Of a DNA stretch of 64,000 nt, positions 62,492 through 64,000 are shown in pieces. This DNA comes from Phialocephala subalpina (Eukaryota > Ascomycota > Leotiomycetes > Helotiales > Mollisiaceae), in NCBI GenBank assembly GCA_900073065.1, contig FJOG01000007.1, forward strand, positions 626,696-690,695. The letters are read 5' to 3'. The translations under genes were made by a program, and so were the position numbers. Every line of letters begins with the position of its first letter. The first letter of the stretch is position 1. The notes below the pieces were generated by a model. That model saw only the letters and a list, made by a program, of their open reading frames with translations, was not told the origin of the DNA and did not search any database.

Positions 62492-64000
62492 CTAGCCGGA
62501 AGATGTCAGTCCATAGCGCTTCTTGATGATATCTGCAGCCTGTATACGCGTCAGCTCACTGTTTCCTTTCGATCGCAAACAGTCAACTCACCTTCTCAGC
62601 AGCAGCATAAACAGTCGCAGACGGAGCACCACTGAGAATAATCGGCCAAATGCTGTTATCCACAACACTCAATCCCTGAAGTCCATAAACCCTCAGCTCA
62701 CTGTCCACGACTCCTCCAAATTTCAACGGCATCATAGGGAGTGTGCAACATGCATGCCCGTTCGTTGGAATCAAAGTTGCTCTGAATGATGCCTTCAACT
62801 CCTCGTCTGTAGTCAAGTTGGCTCCTGGGACAGTCTCTGTCGGTCCTAGGATTTGCATCGATGGCCTCTGCATGATCTCACGGTTCTTGCGGAAGATTGC
62901 AAGTATGAGTTCGAGATCAGTTGGGTCTTTCAGAGCACCAAAGTTGACGAGAGGATTCGCGAGAGGATCGGTCGAGCCTATTGTTACGGACCCGCGAGAG
63001 AGAGGTTTGACGATGTAGATTGTTGTTGTGGAGCCAGTGTTCCAGCTGATTTCTCCAATGGGCGTTCTGAATCCTGCGAATCGCTTGAGCAAAAGCTCTC
63101 GCTGGACTTTGTAGCCAGCGATGACTGTCGGGTCAGTACCCGGCGCGAGCAGCGAAGCTGGGTCTTGAGATTGGGCGAGAGCAATGATGGACTGCCAGTT
63201 GGATGTGGCATTTCGGAGAGGCAAGTTGACGATGTTGTTTCCGGTCGTGAGTATCAGCGTAAATGGTCCTCGTCTTGTTGCGTCGTATAATGCACGCTGC
63301 TCTGCATTGTACGTGGCGTTGTTCACCAGTGTGTCCGCGCTCGGCCAAAGGTTCGACGAGACTGGTCAGGGACGTCAGAAGAGCTCAGAAAGACATAAGG
63401 CTTACAAAATCTTCCGGGATGCTATCACTCACAATTGTAGCTCACAGCCAGGTCCAGGTGATCCTGAAAGTTCGTGCCCACTCCTGGAAGATTAAGCACA
63501 GTCTTGATGTTAAATTTGTCCAGGATTGCTTTCGGCCCTACCCCTGAAAGTTGCAGGATTTGAGGAGAGTGAACAGCACCAGCGGCAAGTATCACCTCTT
63601 TGGTGGCTGTGACGTTTGTGACAGCTCCTGTACTTCGGGTGATGTACTGGACGCCAACTGCTTTCGTCCCATTGAATAAGATCTTGCTAGCAGCCGTGTT
63701 GGGAATTAGATGGTAGTTGGGGCGAGACCCAATCACCCGGTCGTAGTGGGCTATTCGGGCGTATGATCTCGTTTCGGAATCAGGGTTCAATGCTCTGAGC
63801 AGCCAAAAGATGCCGGTGCTTTCTCCGCTGTCTGGATCTTCCAATGCTGATATACCGGTTGCGAGTGTCGCATCCCAAAAGTTCTCTGCTCTGTGTTAGA
63901 CCGTATACTCAGTAGGAGCTCGGTTGATACATACTGCTGCCAGGGTAGTCGAAGGGAGAATAACTTGCGTGAATAGGACCTTGAGTACCATGGAAGGAGC
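62492..64000 (-). CDS. GMC-family FAD oxidoreductase, 5' part outside window
   Basis: Exons 63935-64000 (cut by the window), 63433-63885, 62592-63361 and 62492-62539. The visible part covers about 445 residues of the C-terminal three quarters: GPIHASYSPFDYPGS, the substrate-loop DPDSGESTGIFWLL, TRSYARIAHYDRVIGSRPNY, GMC signature 2 as GAVHSPQILQLSGVG, GVGTNFQDHLDLAV, KPLSRGSVTIGSTDPLANP and, near the end, NGHACCTLPMMPLKFGGVVD. The catalytic His is in TNGHACCTLPM and the last exon ends AADIIKKRYGLTSSG. The N-terminal FAD-binding motif would lie beyond 64000. Several NxT/S sites suggest a secreted enzyme. It resembles fungal aryl-alcohol/choline dehydrogenase-like proteins more than the GMC gene at 43305. 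Confidence 0.9.

Noticed and set aside
1..64000. tRNA, rRNA or CRISPR features
   Set aside because: No tRNA-like GGTTCGANNCC arm with a matching acceptor stem and no rRNA sequence was seen; CRISPR is not expected in a fungal nuclear genome and no spaced direct repeats occur.

Overview
The window reads as a chromosomal segment of a filamentous ascomycete (Pezizomycotina). Most genes have short introns of about 40-120 bp with GTRAGT-type donors and CTAAC/CTAAT-like branch sites. The gene set includes an E(z)/KMT6 histone methyltransferase, a Pil1/Lsp1 eisosome protein, a Clr5-domain protein and members of fungal families such as DUF3431 and DUF3176. I could not fix the class; Leotiomycetes is only a guess. 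Positions 41530-42112 are an assembly gap (N).

Left part (1-32 kb), mostly core genes. Two tandem AIG1/IMAP-like P-loop GTPase genes lie on the minus strand (1-3.05 kb); the first is cut by the window edge and carries a frameshift. A divergent pair of paralogous type II membrane proteins, probably glycosyltransferase-like, follows (3.9-6.9 kb). Then come the PRC2 catalytic subunit KMT6/EZH2 (7.4-11.2 kb), a Clr5/ankyrin-like protein (14.5-16.7 kb), the eisosome core protein Pil1 (18.5-20.1 kb), the NatC subunit Naa38 head-to-head with the nucleotide excision repair nuclease Rad2/XPG (21.0-25.8 kb), an RBR-type RING protein that stops just before RING2 (26.2-27.2 kb), an O-methyltransferase (27.7-29.1 kb) and an unrecognised coiled-coil protein (30.5-32.0 kb).

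Right part (32-64 kb), accessory in character. It holds a 2OG-Fe(II) oxygenase, an MFS sugar-porter-type transporter, a Baeyer-Villiger-type flavin monooxygenase, two GMC oxidoreductases, a secretory lipase, an alpha/beta hydrolase, a DUF3431 protein, a secreted six-bladed propeller (SMP-30-like) protein and several small or uncertain genes. Interspersed are broken genes: a berberine-bridge-type FAD oxidase whose two ends are separated by an unrelated membrane-protein reading frame, a DUF3176 pseudogene with many lesions, and a siderophore transporter with one nonsense and one frameshift lesion. There are many tailoring-type enzymes but no polyketide, peptide or terpene synthase in view.

The least expected structural find is a pair of about 215-bp elements, at 17453-17668 and 62260-62474. 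They share clear sequence similarity along their length and end in the same terminal inverted repeat beginning CCATGTTCAGAAGT. They look like copies of an unnamed MITE-type element. Nonsense codons in the broken genes are mostly explicable as C-to-T changes, while most single-base frameshifts sit beside G/C runs; the first suggests real decay, the second possible assembly error.
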